From: Mucilaginibacter xinganensis
GTDB taxonomy: Bacteria; Bacteroidota; Bacteroidia; Sphingobacteriales; Sphingobacteriaceae
Assembly (NCBI RefSeq): GCF_002257585.1
Contig: NZ_CP022743.1
Span: 3,410,001-3,474,000, forward strand
Reading direction: 5' to 3'
DNA: 64,000 nt
Shown: positions 17,321 to 25,801 of the stretch, piece by piece
Layout of the letters: each line of letters opens with the position of its first letter
How positions within the stretch are numbered: position 1 is the first letter of the stretch
Notes under the pieces: model-generated
Databases searched by the model: none
What the model saw: the letters and a program-made list of their open reading frames with translations, nothing else
Told to the model about the DNA's origin: nothing
Position numbers and translations under genes: made by a program

Positions 17321-17929
17321 ATGCAAAAGTATTATTTACTAATCTTATTATTTTTCGCCGGGCTAATTGCGTCCGCGATATCGCCACACGACTATTTTAC
17401 ATGGATACTGGAAGTTTTCCCGGCTATAATCGGTTTAATAATTTTACTGATAACTTTTAAGAAGTTCAGATTTACCTATTTAACTTACTGCATGATACTG
17501 ATCCATTGCTGCATATTATTCGTTGGCGGTCACTATACTTATGCAATGGTGCCGCTATTCGATTGGATAAAAGATTTTTTTCATCAAAGCCGCAATAATT
17601 ATGATAAACTTGGCCATTTTGCTCAAGGTTTTGCACCGGCTATGATCGTAAGGGAGGTTTATATCCGCCAACAGATTATTCAAAAGAAAACATGGATCCC
17701 GTTTTTAACAGTAGTGGTATGTATGAGCATCAGCATGTGTTATGAATTTTTAGAATGGTTTGTTTCGGTTGTTTCAGGTTCTTCCGGCGACTCGTTCTTA
17801 GGTTCGCAAGGCGACATATGGGATACCCAATCTGATATGCTTTTTGCAACTATAGGTGCCATCTGCATGGTGATATTTTTCTCAAAACTGCAGGACAGGA
17901 ACATTGATACATTTCAGACAAGCAGATAG
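17321..17929 (+). CDS. DUF2238 (YjdF-like) membrane protein
   Basis: A 202-residue inner-membrane protein with about six hydrophobic segments. The conserved family features are HYTYAMVPLFDWI near 70, RNNYDKLGHFAQGFAPAMIVRE near 90-110, YEFLEWFVS near 145, and GDIWDTQSDM near 168-177. DUF2238 proteins have no established function. It is second or third in a small same-strand group; its stop codon abuts a 47-codon frame (TAGATG). Confidence 0.85.
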   Translation: MQKYYLLILLFFAGLIASAISPHDYFTWILEVFPAIIGLIILLITFKKFRFTYLTYCMILIHCCILFVGGHYTYAMVPLFDWIKDFFHQSRNNYDKLGHFAQGFAPAMIVREVYIRQQIIQKKTWIPFLTVVVCMSISMCYEFLEWFVSVVSGSSGDSFLGSQGDIWDTQSDMLFATIGAICMVIFFSKLQDRNIDTFQTSR

Positions 17930-18073
17930 ATGCAAAAAGCCAGCCCACAAACTGAGCGACCCGCTAAAAAAAGAACCGGAAAATTTTTAATTGATAGCGT
18001 AACATTATTTCGAGGGTTTATTCTAAAGTTAGCCGGCACAAATAAACTTGTAGTTGTAAAGGCATTATCATAG
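17930..18073 (+). CDS. Possible 47-residue basic peptide abutting the DUF2238 stop
   Basis: An ATG at 17930 directly follows the TAG of the DUF2238 gene, and the frame runs 47 codons to a TAG at 18071. The product is basic (KKRTGK near 13-18) with a moderately hydrophobic second half. No family is recognised. The direct stop/start junction could allow reinitiation, but composition alone does not prove coding. Confidence 0.3.
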   Translation: MQKASPQTERPAKKRTGKFLIDSVTLFRGFILKLAGTNKLVVVKALS

Positions 18074-18111
18074 TTTTATCTGTAATTAACTGACCAAAAT
18101 CATCAAACAAA

Positions 18112-19671
18112 ATGAAGCACTTTTACTTTAAACCAATTTTCACAGCGCTGATGCTGGGCAGCGTAAGCCTGTATGCACAGCAGGAGCCTGTTGATACTGC
18201 CGTATTTTCCAAAATAAGGAAAGCCGAGATGAGCAACTCGCATATCCCAACCATTGCACATTACATTACCGACGTAGCCGGACCTCGCCTCACCAACTCG
18301 CCCGGCTACAAACGGGCAGGAATGTGGGCTGTTGAAACCATGAAAAAGTGGGGAATGGTGAACACCGCAATGGAACCATGGGGAAATTTCGGCAAGGGAT
18401 GGGAAATTGAAGATTTTAGCATTTCGTTAAAAGCACCGTATTCGCAATCGTTAATTGCCTATCCTGAACCATGGAGCGGCAACACAAAGGGCCCGGTTCA
18501 TGGCGAAGTGGCATTATTGCCAGCCGCAAGTGCAATGGACACTGCCTATTTGCTTAAACATATAGGTGATTATAAAGGTAAATTTATTTTGATTGCAGGT
18601 AAGTCGCCGTCATACGATGTTGATTTTAAACCATCAGCAACACGCCTTACAGACGAGGAACTGGCTAATATGAAAGATACTTACATGCTTTCGAGAAAAG
18701 TTATGGAAGGTTACCTTGGCTACTTTAAAACAATCAGCCGCGTTGCAGATATTCTTCAAAACTCAGGCGCGCTTGCTGTAATAACCGCAGGTGGAGAAAA
18801 CATTAACGGGACCACCTTTGTACAGGGTTTTTCCGGCTATAAAACCAACAATGCTGAGAGCACGGTTAAGGTATCTATCGCGTCAGAAGACGGGCAGCGG
18901 ATGAAACGGTTAATTGAATCGGGACATAAAGTTGAACTTGACTTAAATGTTAAAGCAAAATTCAATGACGCTGATATTAAAGGTTACAATGTTGTAGGCG
19001 AAATCCCGGGAACTGATCCTAAGCTAAAATCGCAGCTGGTGATGCTGGGCGGTCACATGGATGCCTGGGCTTCATCAACCGGGGCAACAGATAACGGTGC
19101 TGGCTGCATAGTGATGCTGGAAGCGGTGCGCTTGCTTGATTCATTGGGCCTAAAACCAAAACGTACTATCCGTATTGCCCTATGGGGCGGCGAAGAGCAG
19201 GGACTATTAGGTTCATACGGATATGCGAAAAACCATTTCCGCGGAACCGACCTTGTGTTAAAACCCGAGGCCGCCAAAGTTTCAGCTTATTTTAATCTGG
19301 ATAACGGAACAGGAAAGATCAGGGGAATTTACGCGCAGGGCAACACTGCCATTAAGCCGATATTTGAGCAGTGGTTTAAACCTTTTAACGATTTGGGAGC
19401 AAACACGGTAACCATGAGCAATACAGGCTCAACAGATCACCTCTCTTTTGATTGGGCAGGCATCCCGGGTTTCCAGTTTATCCAAGACCCTATTGATTAT
19501 GAAACCCGTACTCACCACAGCAATCAGGACAATTATGACCACCTTCAGATTGAAGATTTAAAACAAGCGGCCATAATAGTAGCTTCATTCGTTTACCAAA
19601 CAAGCGTGAGAACTGATATGATGCCACGAAAACCATTGGAGAAAGAAACCTTTGTATTTGACGGATTGTAA
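18112..19671 (+). CDS. Secreted M28 family metallopeptidase
   Basis: A 519-residue exported zinc aminopeptidase-like enzyme. Signal peptide is about 1-22 (cut near LYAQQ). A PA-like insert spans roughly 130-290. The catalytic domain has H315 (GGHMDAW), D327 (TGATDNGAG), E361-E362 (WGGEEQGLLGS), STDHLSF near 443, and H468/H469 (RTHHSNQDNYDHL) as metal ligands or catalytic residues. Expected to trim peptides in the periplasm or outside the cell. It is a single gene ending at a terminator. Confidence 0.9.
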   Translation: MKHFYFKPIFTALMLGSVSLYAQQEPVDTAVFSKIRKAEMSNSHIPTIAHYITDVAGPRLTNSPGYKRAGMWAVETMKKWGMVNTAMEPWGNFGKGWEIEDFSISLKAPYSQSLIAYPEPWSGNTKGPVHGEVALLPAASAMDTAYLLKHIGDYKGKFILIAGKSPSYDVDFKPSATRLTDEELANMKDTYMLSRKVMEGYLGYFKTISRVADILQNSGALAVITAGGENINGTTFVQGFSGYKTNNAESTVKVSIASEDGQRMKRLIESGHKVELDLNVKAKFNDADIKGYNVVGEIPGTDPKLKSQLVMLGGHMDAWASSTGATDNGAGCIVMLEAVRLLDSLGLKPKRTIRIALWGGEEQGLLGSYGYAKNHFRGTDLVLKPEAAKVSAYFNLDNGTGKIRGIYAQGNTAIKPIFEQWFKPFNDLGANTVTMSNTGSTDHLSFDWAGIPGFQFIQDPIDYETRTHHSNQDNYDHLQIEDLKQAAIIVASFVYQTSVRTDMMPRKPLEKETFVFDGL

Positions 19672-19692
19672 TATCAAACAGCATTATAAAGA

Positions 19693-19730
19693 AAGCCGCA
19701 CCATTATTAATAATGATGCGGCTTCTTTTT
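19693..19730 (+). terminator. Terminator between the M28 and DUF892 genes
   Basis: Stem AAGCCGCA (19693-19700) and TGCGGCTT (19717-19724), extended by five inner pairs after one mismatch, then CTTTTT. It lies 21 bp after the M28 stop. The convergent DUF892 gene ends 16 bp further on, and the A-rich left flank could let it act on that strand too. Confidence 0.8.
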
Positions 19731-19745
19731 AATAATTAAATTTAT

Positions 19746-20291
19746 TTACTCCGCAACTGCAGCTTCATTAATCATGCTTTCAGCAGCCTCGGTTAGCGCA
19801 ACATCGGTTGCCTTTTCATTTTCGAGCGTTTGTTGCAATAATTGGGCAACTTCTGTGTGGCCCATCGTCTCAGCGAAGGTTCTGAGTGATCCGTATGTGG
19901 CTATCTCGTAGTGTTCCACTTTCTGGGCGGCAAGTATTAAACCTGCATCCCTGGTATGGGTTCCTTTGTCGGTATCTTCAATTATGCTGGCAGCTTCCGC
20001 TAGCAAGCCTTCCATAGCGTCACATTTTTTTGCTACAGCCTTTTCATCAAGCAGGGAAAATACTTGCTCAAGGGTCTCAATATGGGTTTGAGTTTCATTG
20101 GTGTGCTTCTCAAAAGCAGCTGCAAGCTCTTTCGCTGTCGCGGCTTTTTGCATTTTTGGTAAAGCTTTTACCAGGTGTTTTTCGGCCCAGTAAATATCTT
20201 TCAATTCGTCAACAAAGAATTTATGAAATTCAGAGTCTGTCATTTTGCCGGTTAAGCCGGCAGGTTTTGTGCGGGATGTTTTAGTTGCCAT
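19746..20291 (-). CDS. YciE/YciF-type ferritin-like protein (DUF892)
   Basis: A 181-residue four-helix protein matching DUF892: FVDELKDIYWAEKHLVKALPKM near 27-48, FEKHTNETQTHIETLEQVF, DAGLILAAQKVEHYEIATYGSL, and LLQQTLENEKATDVALTEAA. Glu and His residues in these helices are positioned like a diiron site. The family is stress-associated and ferritin-like; a precise reaction is not established. The N-terminal TKTSRTKPAG stretch is basic and disordered. It is monocistronic, with a 228 bp AT-rich gap upstream. Confidence 0.9.
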   Translation of the reverse strand: MATKTSRTKPAGLTGKMTDSEFHKFFVDELKDIYWAEKHLVKALPKMQKAATAKELAAAFEKHTNETQTHIETLEQVFSLLDEKAVAKKCDAMEGLLAEAASIIEDTDKGTHTRDAGLILAAQKVEHYEIATYGSLRTFAETMGHTEVAQLLQQTLENEKATDVALTEAAESMINEAAVAE

Positions 20292-20519
20292 TTTACTTTA
20301 GTTTTAAATAGATATTTGATTAGATAACATCAAACATTCTCACATTGTTTAAACTATTAAATTATTTTATTTATAAATAAGATAATTAACAACAATAAAA
20401 CAAAAACATATTAACCAATTACATATTTTCCGAAATTAAGTTTCGTTTTTTTTAATTGTGTGTAGCGCTATTAATTTTCAGAACGTAATGCCTATTATAA
20501 ATTATTCGCTAGAGAGATT

Positions 20520-21236
20520 ATGAAAAACTTTAAAAACATTCAAAAAGGCTTAATGGTAAAGATTAGTGCGGTATGTATGTTATCCGTAGTATTGTCATCG
20601 TGTTTAAAAGATCACAGTTCAGATACACCTGCCCCGCCAGTAGCCTTGCTAACGGTTACCCAAGCTTCGCCTGACCAGCCTGGCCTGGATTTCTCCATTA
20701 ATGGAACCCGTATTAATGCTTATGTACTTAACTTCGGAAGCAACATCGACTATTTCAGAGCTTACACTGGCAAACGAACCTTCACGTTCTCTAAATCGGG
20801 AACTACAACCACAGTTATAAGTGATACGGCAACACTGAAACAGAATGTGGCTTATTCATTATTTCTGGTTAACAAAGCCGCCACGCCGCAGCTTTTGTTA
20901 CTAACCGATACCATTTCTCAGCCAACAACAGGAAATGCGGGTTTGCGCTTTGTAAATTTAAGCCCGGATGCCCCGGCAGTTGACCTGGCTGTAAAGGATG
21001 GTTCGGTATTAGTTACCAACAAAGGATTTAAAGGATTCTCAACCTTTCAGCCGATTGCAGGCAAAACCTATTCATTTGAGATCAGGAAAGCAGGCACTAC
21101 TACGGTTTTGGCGTCGTTAAACAATGTTAATATTAGTAGCGGTTTTGTTTACAGCATTTATCTGCGCGGGCTTGCTGCTGCAACAGATGCGACCAAATTA
21201 ACTGCTGATTTAATTATCAATGCCCACCCTTATTAG
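20520..21236 (+). CDS. DUF4397 domain lipoprotein
   Basis: A 238-residue exported lipoprotein: signal segment then a lipobox-like LSSC with Cys28 as the lipidation site. Two DUF4397 beta repeats follow (about 42-135 and 140-235), each with a 'xxxSPDxPxxDxxxxG' start, such as ASPDQPGLDFSING and LSPDAPAVDLAVKDG. It is probably on the outer membrane surface. DUF4397 proteins have no assigned activity. A terminator-like hairpin follows. Confidence 0.88.
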   Translation: MKNFKNIQKGLMVKISAVCMLSVVLSSCLKDHSSDTPAPPVALLTVTQASPDQPGLDFSINGTRINAYVLNFGSNIDYFRAYTGKRTFTFSKSGTTTTVISDTATLKQNVAYSLFLVNKAATPQLLLLTDTISQPTTGNAGLRFVNLSPDAPAVDLAVKDGSVLVTNKGFKGFSTFQPIAGKTYSFEIRKAGTTTVLASLNNVNISSGFVYSIYLRGLAAATDATKLTADLIINAHPY

Positions 21237-21267
21237 TCAAAAATACTATTTCTACGTTACCCGATCA

Positions 21268-21300
21268 GAAACCGCCAAAAACAGGCGGGTTTCTTTGTTT
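21268..21300 (+). terminator. Terminator of the DUF4397 gene
   Basis: Stem GAAACCGCC (21268-21276) and GGCGGGTTTC (21284-21293, one bulged G), then TTTGTTTT. It is 31 bp past the stop codon. Confidence 0.75.
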
Positions 21301-21390
21301 TAATCTTAAAACAAATGCCTAGTGTAACTTTTTCGCTTCAATGAGTAAAGCAGGGATAATTTTAGCATATTTATTAGTTAATGATTTACT

Positions 21391-24201
21391 ATGAAGAAAT
21401 GTTTACTCCCCGTATTTATTTTAATAGTTGCAAGTAGTGTTTCAGCCCAAAAACTCAAAAAAAAGCCGCTGGATCATTCCGTTTACGACAAATGGCAGAG
21501 CATTGACAACGAACGGATAAGCGACAACGGGAAGTGGATATTATATGTTATTAAACCACAGGAGGGCGACGCGGAACTGTTTATTACCGATAACAAAAAC
21601 AGCAGCAGGACTCATGTTCCGCGGGCTGATACCGCCCGTTTTACTTCCGACTCGCGGTATGCTGTGATGCTGATAAAACCATTTTTTAAAGACATCCGGC
21701 AGGCAAAGATCAAAAAGAAAAAACCAATTGAGTTTCCGAAAGATACACTAGGGATAATTGTGCTGGGTAAAAACAACATTGAGAAAATCCCCGCTATCCG
21801 GTCGTTTAAAATAGCAGAGAAAGCATCTGTAATAGCTTACCTTTCGCCGGCTGATACTGTGAAGAAACCCGCTGCCGCCGATACTTCAAAAAAAGCGATT
21901 GCAAATACTATCGCCCCGCCGGTACGTGAAGGTTCTGAACTGTCAGTAAAACAATTACTTACCGGAAAAACGCACTCATTTGAATATGTAACTGAATACC
22001 AGCTCACAAAAAATGGTAAGCTGCTGGCGTTTGCTGTTACAGCACCAAAAAAATCAAAAAATATAAAATCAGGGTTATTTGTTTATGACATCGACAGGGA
22101 TACGCTGAAAACGATAAGTAACGGGCGTGGCAACTACCGGAGCCTGGTTTTTGATGATGCCGGCAGGCAACTTGCTTTTGCCGCTGAAAAAAACCCTGAA
22201 AAAGCGCTTGTAAAGCCATTTAAACTTTACTATTACAATACGTTAAAGGATAGTGCGGAAGCCATTGCAGCTCCCTACTCGTTAGGGATGCCCGACAAAT
22301 GGGCGGTAAGCGGCGATGGAAGAGTTTATTTTAGCAAGACTGGCGGCAACTTATTTTTTGGCACCGCACCCATTCCTAAACCTATTGATACTACACTGGT
22401 TGATTTTGAGTTGGCGAAGCTGGATATATGGAATTACAAGGACGATTATTTGCAACCCCAGCAACTGAAAAATCTGCAGCGCGAATTAAGGCGCAGTTAT
22501 CTTGCTGTTATTCATCCGGCGACGGGCGATAAAAAACTGATCCAACTGGGCGATCCGGATATGCGGGATATTCTGGTTCCCGATAACACCGATGCCGGCT
22601 TTGTGTTAGGATTAACAGATACCGGCGCCCGCATACAAAGCCAATGGCAAGGCGCCGCCGATCAGGAGGCTTACCTGATAAACATCCGCACAGGCGGCAG
22701 GATAAGAATAAATGACCGTTTGAAGGGGCGATATAGTATTTCGCCGGATGGAAAATATGTAGTTTGGTTCGACTCAAAAGATCAAAACTGGCATAGTTAT
22801 TCAATAGCAACAGGAAAAAAAACAAATTTAACTGCCAGGACCGGGGTAAAAATGGGCGAAGAGGATAACGATGTGCCTGATGACCCATCGCCTTACGGGA
22901 TTTCTGCATGGGAACAACACGACAAAAATGTACTGATCTATGACCGTTATGATATTTGGAGCATTGCCCCCGCAACCGGCGAGGCGGTGAACCTAACTGG
23001 CGGTACCGGGCGAAAAAACAGGATCATATTCAGATACAACCTCACCAATTCAGAACAAAAATTCATTCCGGCCAAAACCACGCTTTGGATAATTGCCCAA
23101 AATGAAGAAAATAAACAATGGGGATATTACAAGAAGGAGCCCGGCAATCTTTCTGCTCTTGAAAAGGTAATAATAGCGCCTAATGGATACAGCAATCTGC
23201 AAAAAGCCAAAAACACCACCAATTTTATATACACCAAATACAGTTATCGGCAGTCGCCTGATTTGTACACATCAACTGATCTTAAAAATGAGATTCGCCT
23301 GAGCAATACCAATCCGCAACAGGCACAATATAATTGGGGCACCGCTGAACTGGTGGAATGGACAACGCCAAAAGGCTTTCATTCAAAAGGCATTTTATAC
23401 AAGCCCGAAGATTTTGACCCAACAAAAAAATACCCGATGATCGCCTACTTTTACGAAAAATTATCGGACGGTTTATACAATTATATCCCCCCTGCTCCTA
23501 CACCATCAAGGCTTCCAATTTCTTATTTTGTAAGTAATGGCTATTTGGTATTTGCGCCCGATATAAGTTATCAAAACGGCCACCCGGGGGCATCAGCAGT
23601 TGAGTTTGTTAATTCGGGTGTTGAGGCACTAAAGAAGAAGCCCTGGGTTGATGGTGCCCATATAGGCATACAGGGCCAAAGCTGGGGCGGATACCAGGTA
23701 GCTTACCTTATAACGCAAACAAACATGTACGCAGCCGCCTGGGCAGGAGCTCCTGTTGCAAATATGACCTCAGCGTATGGCGGTATCCGTTGGGAAAGCG
23801 GCGTTAACCGCCAGTTTCAATACGAGAAAACACAAAGCCGAATTGGCGCAACCCTGTGGGAAAAACCTGAGCTTTATATCGAAAATTCTCCCTTATTTCA
23901 ATTACCGAAAGTAAATACTCCGGTGATGATCATGTCGAATGATGCCGACGGAGCCGTACCCTGGTACCAGGGCATTGAAATGTTTACAGCTTTGCGCAGG
24001 TTGGGCAAACCGGTTTGGTTGCTGCAATATAATGGCGAAGCGCACAACCTGGTGCAAAGACAAAACCGAAAGGACATCTCCATCCGCGAGCAGCAATTTT
24101 TTGATCACTTTTTAAAAGGCGCAGCAATGCCGGTTTGGCTTGATAAAGGAGTTCAAGCCGTAGATAAAGGCAAAGACTGGGGCTTTGAGCTGGAGAAGTA
24201 G
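21391..24201 (+). CDS. Secreted S9 family (prolyl-oligopeptidase) peptidase
   Basis: A 936-residue exported serine peptidase. Signal peptide about 1-19 (VSAQ). A beta-propeller-like region spans about 30-640, with many SPDGKYVVWF-type strands. The C-terminal alpha/beta-hydrolase domain is about 660-915. Triad: S764 in GQSWGGY, an Asp at 851/853 in NDADGAVPW, and H885 in GEAHNL. Such enzymes are dipeptidyl or acylaminoacyl peptidases. Length is usual for the Bacteroidota group with long propellers. It is monocistronic and follows a terminator. Confidence 0.92.
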   Translation: MKKCLLPVFILIVASSVSAQKLKKKPLDHSVYDKWQSIDNERISDNGKWILYVIKPQEGDAELFITDNKNSSRTHVPRADTARFTSDSRYAVMLIKPFFKDIRQAKIKKKKPIEFPKDTLGIIVLGKNNIEKIPAIRSFKIAEKASVIAYLSPADTVKKPAAADTSKKAIANTIAPPVREGSELSVKQLLTGKTHSFEYVTEYQLTKNGKLLAFAVTAPKKSKNIKSGLFVYDIDRDTLKTISNGRGNYRSLVFDDAGRQLAFAAEKNPEKALVKPFKLYYYNTLKDSAEAIAAPYSLGMPDKWAVSGDGRVYFSKTGGNLFFGTAPIPKPIDTTLVDFELAKLDIWNYKDDYLQPQQLKNLQRELRRSYLAVIHPATGDKKLIQLGDPDMRDILVPDNTDAGFVLGLTDTGARIQSQWQGAADQEAYLINIRTGGRIRINDRLKGRYSISPDGKYVVWFDSKDQNWHSYSIATGKKTNLTARTGVKMGEEDNDVPDDPSPYGISAWEQHDKNVLIYDRYDIWSIAPATGEAVNLTGGTGRKNRIIFRYNLTNSEQKFIPAKTTLWIIAQNEENKQWGYYKKEPGNLSALEKVIIAPNGYSNLQKAKNTTNFIYTKYSYRQSPDLYTSTDLKNEIRLSNTNPQQAQYNWGTAELVEWTTPKGFHSKGILYKPEDFDPTKKYPMIAYFYEKLSDGLYNYIPPAPTPSRLPISYFVSNGYLVFAPDISYQNGHPGASAVEFVNSGVEALKKKPWVDGAHIGIQGQSWGGYQVAYLITQTNMYAAAWAGAPVANMTSAYGGIRWESGVNRQFQYEKTQSRIGATLWEKPELYIENSPLFQLPKVNTPVMIMSNDADGAVPWYQGIEMFTALRRLGKPVWLLQYNGEAHNLVQRQNRKDISIREQQFFDHFLKGAAMPVWLDKGVQAVDKGKDWGFELEK

Positions 24202-24305
24202 TTGATTGACCATGGCGAATAGTCCAAGGTCAATCAATTTTGTTGGTTTATGTGGGTATATAACAACACCCAGAAGCTATAGCCTACCGCTGTTTACTAC
24301 TCACT

Positions 24306-24875
24306 TTACTTATCGTCTTTAATCATCTTTAGCCCCTTGGTCCAGCGTAACAACTGATCAAGCATTAGTGTAGCTGCCTTGCTCAATCTTTCATCAGCTA
24401 CAAACGAGTTTTCTTCGTTAATGAATTGGTGCAGCATCGGAATGTTTACCATTTCGCTAAGAGAAACTGTCTTTAAGGAAAGCAGGTCAGACTTAAGGCT
24501 CATCACAGCTCTCACTCCGGCGAACGCTCCGGCGCTGTAGCTCACTATTCCGGCAGGTTTATATGCCCACTCGTGTACCAGGTATTCCAAAGCATTTTTT
24601 AATGAAGCCGGGTAGCTATAGTCATACTCTGCGGTAACAAATATAAAGGCATCAGCCTCATCAATTTTTTCACTCCATTGTTTGGTATGCTCATGTTCAT
24701 ACTGGCGCATTATAGGATGAATAGCCTCATTCATCAGCGGCAGGCTAATTTCACCCAAGTCAAGTAACTCTGCTTCGAAGCCGTGCTCCTTTGCTATTTC
24801 GGTTATCCAATTAGCCACTATTGGCCCTTTACGGCCCGGCCGTACAGTTGATGATATTATTTTGAGCTTATACAT
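24306..24875 (-). CDS. NADPH-dependent FMN reductase family protein
   Basis: A 189-residue flavodoxin-fold protein: ISSTVRPGRKGPIVANWI (phosphate-binding loop, about 6-23), TAEYDYSYPASLKNALEYL near 80-98 (flavin contact motif) and YSAGAFAGVRAV. Expected to reduce FMN, quinones or azo compounds with NAD(P)H. I chose the ATG at 24875 over one at 24917: it puts the conserved strand at the N-terminus, and the -7 element at 24894-24901 would lie inside the longer frame. It is divergent from a second flavodoxin-like gene at 25063. Confidence 0.88.
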   Translation of the reverse strand: MYKLKIISSTVRPGRKGPIVANWITEIAKEHGFEAELLDLGEISLPLMNEAIHPIMRQYEHEHTKQWSEKIDEADAFIFVTAEYDYSYPASLKNALEYLVHEWAYKPAGIVSYSAGAFAGVRAVMSLKSDLLSLKTVSLSEMVNIPMLHQFINEENSFVADERLSKAATLMLDQLLRWTKGLKMIKDDK

Positions 24876-24893
24876 ACTTATAGTTTTTTGATA

Positions 24894-24901
24894 CAAAAAT
24901 A
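24894..24901 (-). promoter_or_regulatory. -7 element (TATTTTTG) of the FMN reductase gene
   Basis: A TAnnTTTG match 18 bp upstream of the ATG at 24875. No good -33 box was seen. Its position argues against translation from 24917. Confidence 0.4.
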
Positions 24902-25062
24902 TTACATGTTTAAACAACTATTGTATCTCTTAGGTAATCTTTAAGTAATTAAGTGGTTATTATCTATAATTTTCAGACAGTTCATAACTAAATACATATT
25001 TCTGCTAACAATATGACTGTTGCCATGTTAAACTTTCAGTTTACTATTTTAATCAATTAGCA

Positions 25063-25722
25063 ATGAAAGCTTTATTTATCAATTGCACACTGAAACCCTC
25101 ACCTCAGTTTTCCAATACAGGCGCTTTAATTGAAAAGGCGGAACAGCAGTTTAAAGATAACGGCATACAAACTGAAGTGATCCGCCTGGTTGACTATGAT
25201 ATTAAACCCGGTACCGATATAAATATGGGGAAAGGTGATGAATGGCCATCTGTGTTAGATAAAATAAAAAAGTGTAATATATTAATTATCGCCACTCCGA
25301 TATGGATGGGACATATCGCATCAACTACCCAGCGGATGATAGAGCGATTGGATGCAATATTTCATAATGAGGAATTTGCAGATCCAATAACAGGTCAATA
25401 TTTTACCTATAACAAAGTGGCAGGGTGCCTTATAACCGGAAATGAAGACGGCGCCCACGCCTGTGCTGCACAAATATTATGGGCACTTCAGGAATTAGGC
25501 TTTACAATACCACCTAATGTGAACGCTTACTGGGTAGGCATGGCCGGCGGTGGCGAGGACTATGTTGAAGCAGGAGGCGAGAAATTTTTCTATACCAATT
25601 ACACCCTCCGCTGGATGATAGCCAACCTAACTTACTTTGCGAAGCTTTTAAAAACGAATCCCATTGATAGTAATTTAAGAGCATTAAAAGAACTGGCGAA
25701 AAAGGAAAGTAAACGTGATTAA
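25063..25722 (+). CDS. Flavodoxin-family NAD(P)H oxidoreductase
   Basis: A 219-residue flavodoxin-like protein: FINCTLKPSPQFSNTGALI (phosphate loop, about 5-23), ILIIATPIWMGHIASTTQRMIERLD near 72-96, CLITGNEDGAHACAAQILWALQELGF near 118-143, and a GMAGGGEDY loop. Belongs with FMN-dependent quinone or nitro reductases. It shares an intergenic region with the FMN reductase gene at 24875 but encodes a different subfamily. The electron donor and acceptor are not predictable. Confidence 0.88.
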   Translation: MKALFINCTLKPSPQFSNTGALIEKAEQQFKDNGIQTEVIRLVDYDIKPGTDINMGKGDEWPSVLDKIKKCNILIIATPIWMGHIASTTQRMIERLDAIFHNEEFADPITGQYFTYNKVAGCLITGNEDGAHACAAQILWALQELGFTIPPNVNAYWVGMAGGGEDYVEAGGEKFFYTNYTLRWMIANLTYFAKLLKTNPIDSNLRALKELAKKESKRD

Positions 25723-25801
25723 ACGAGTGAACGATTAAATCTATTCCGGCCAAATAACACCCAATACTACATTCCACCAGCGGATCATTTATAATCAAAT
25801 A

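Noticed and set aside
24876..24917. N-terminal extension of the FMN reductase to an ATG at 24917
   Set aside because: The extension contains the -7 element, and the flavodoxin strand begins at the ATG at 24875.
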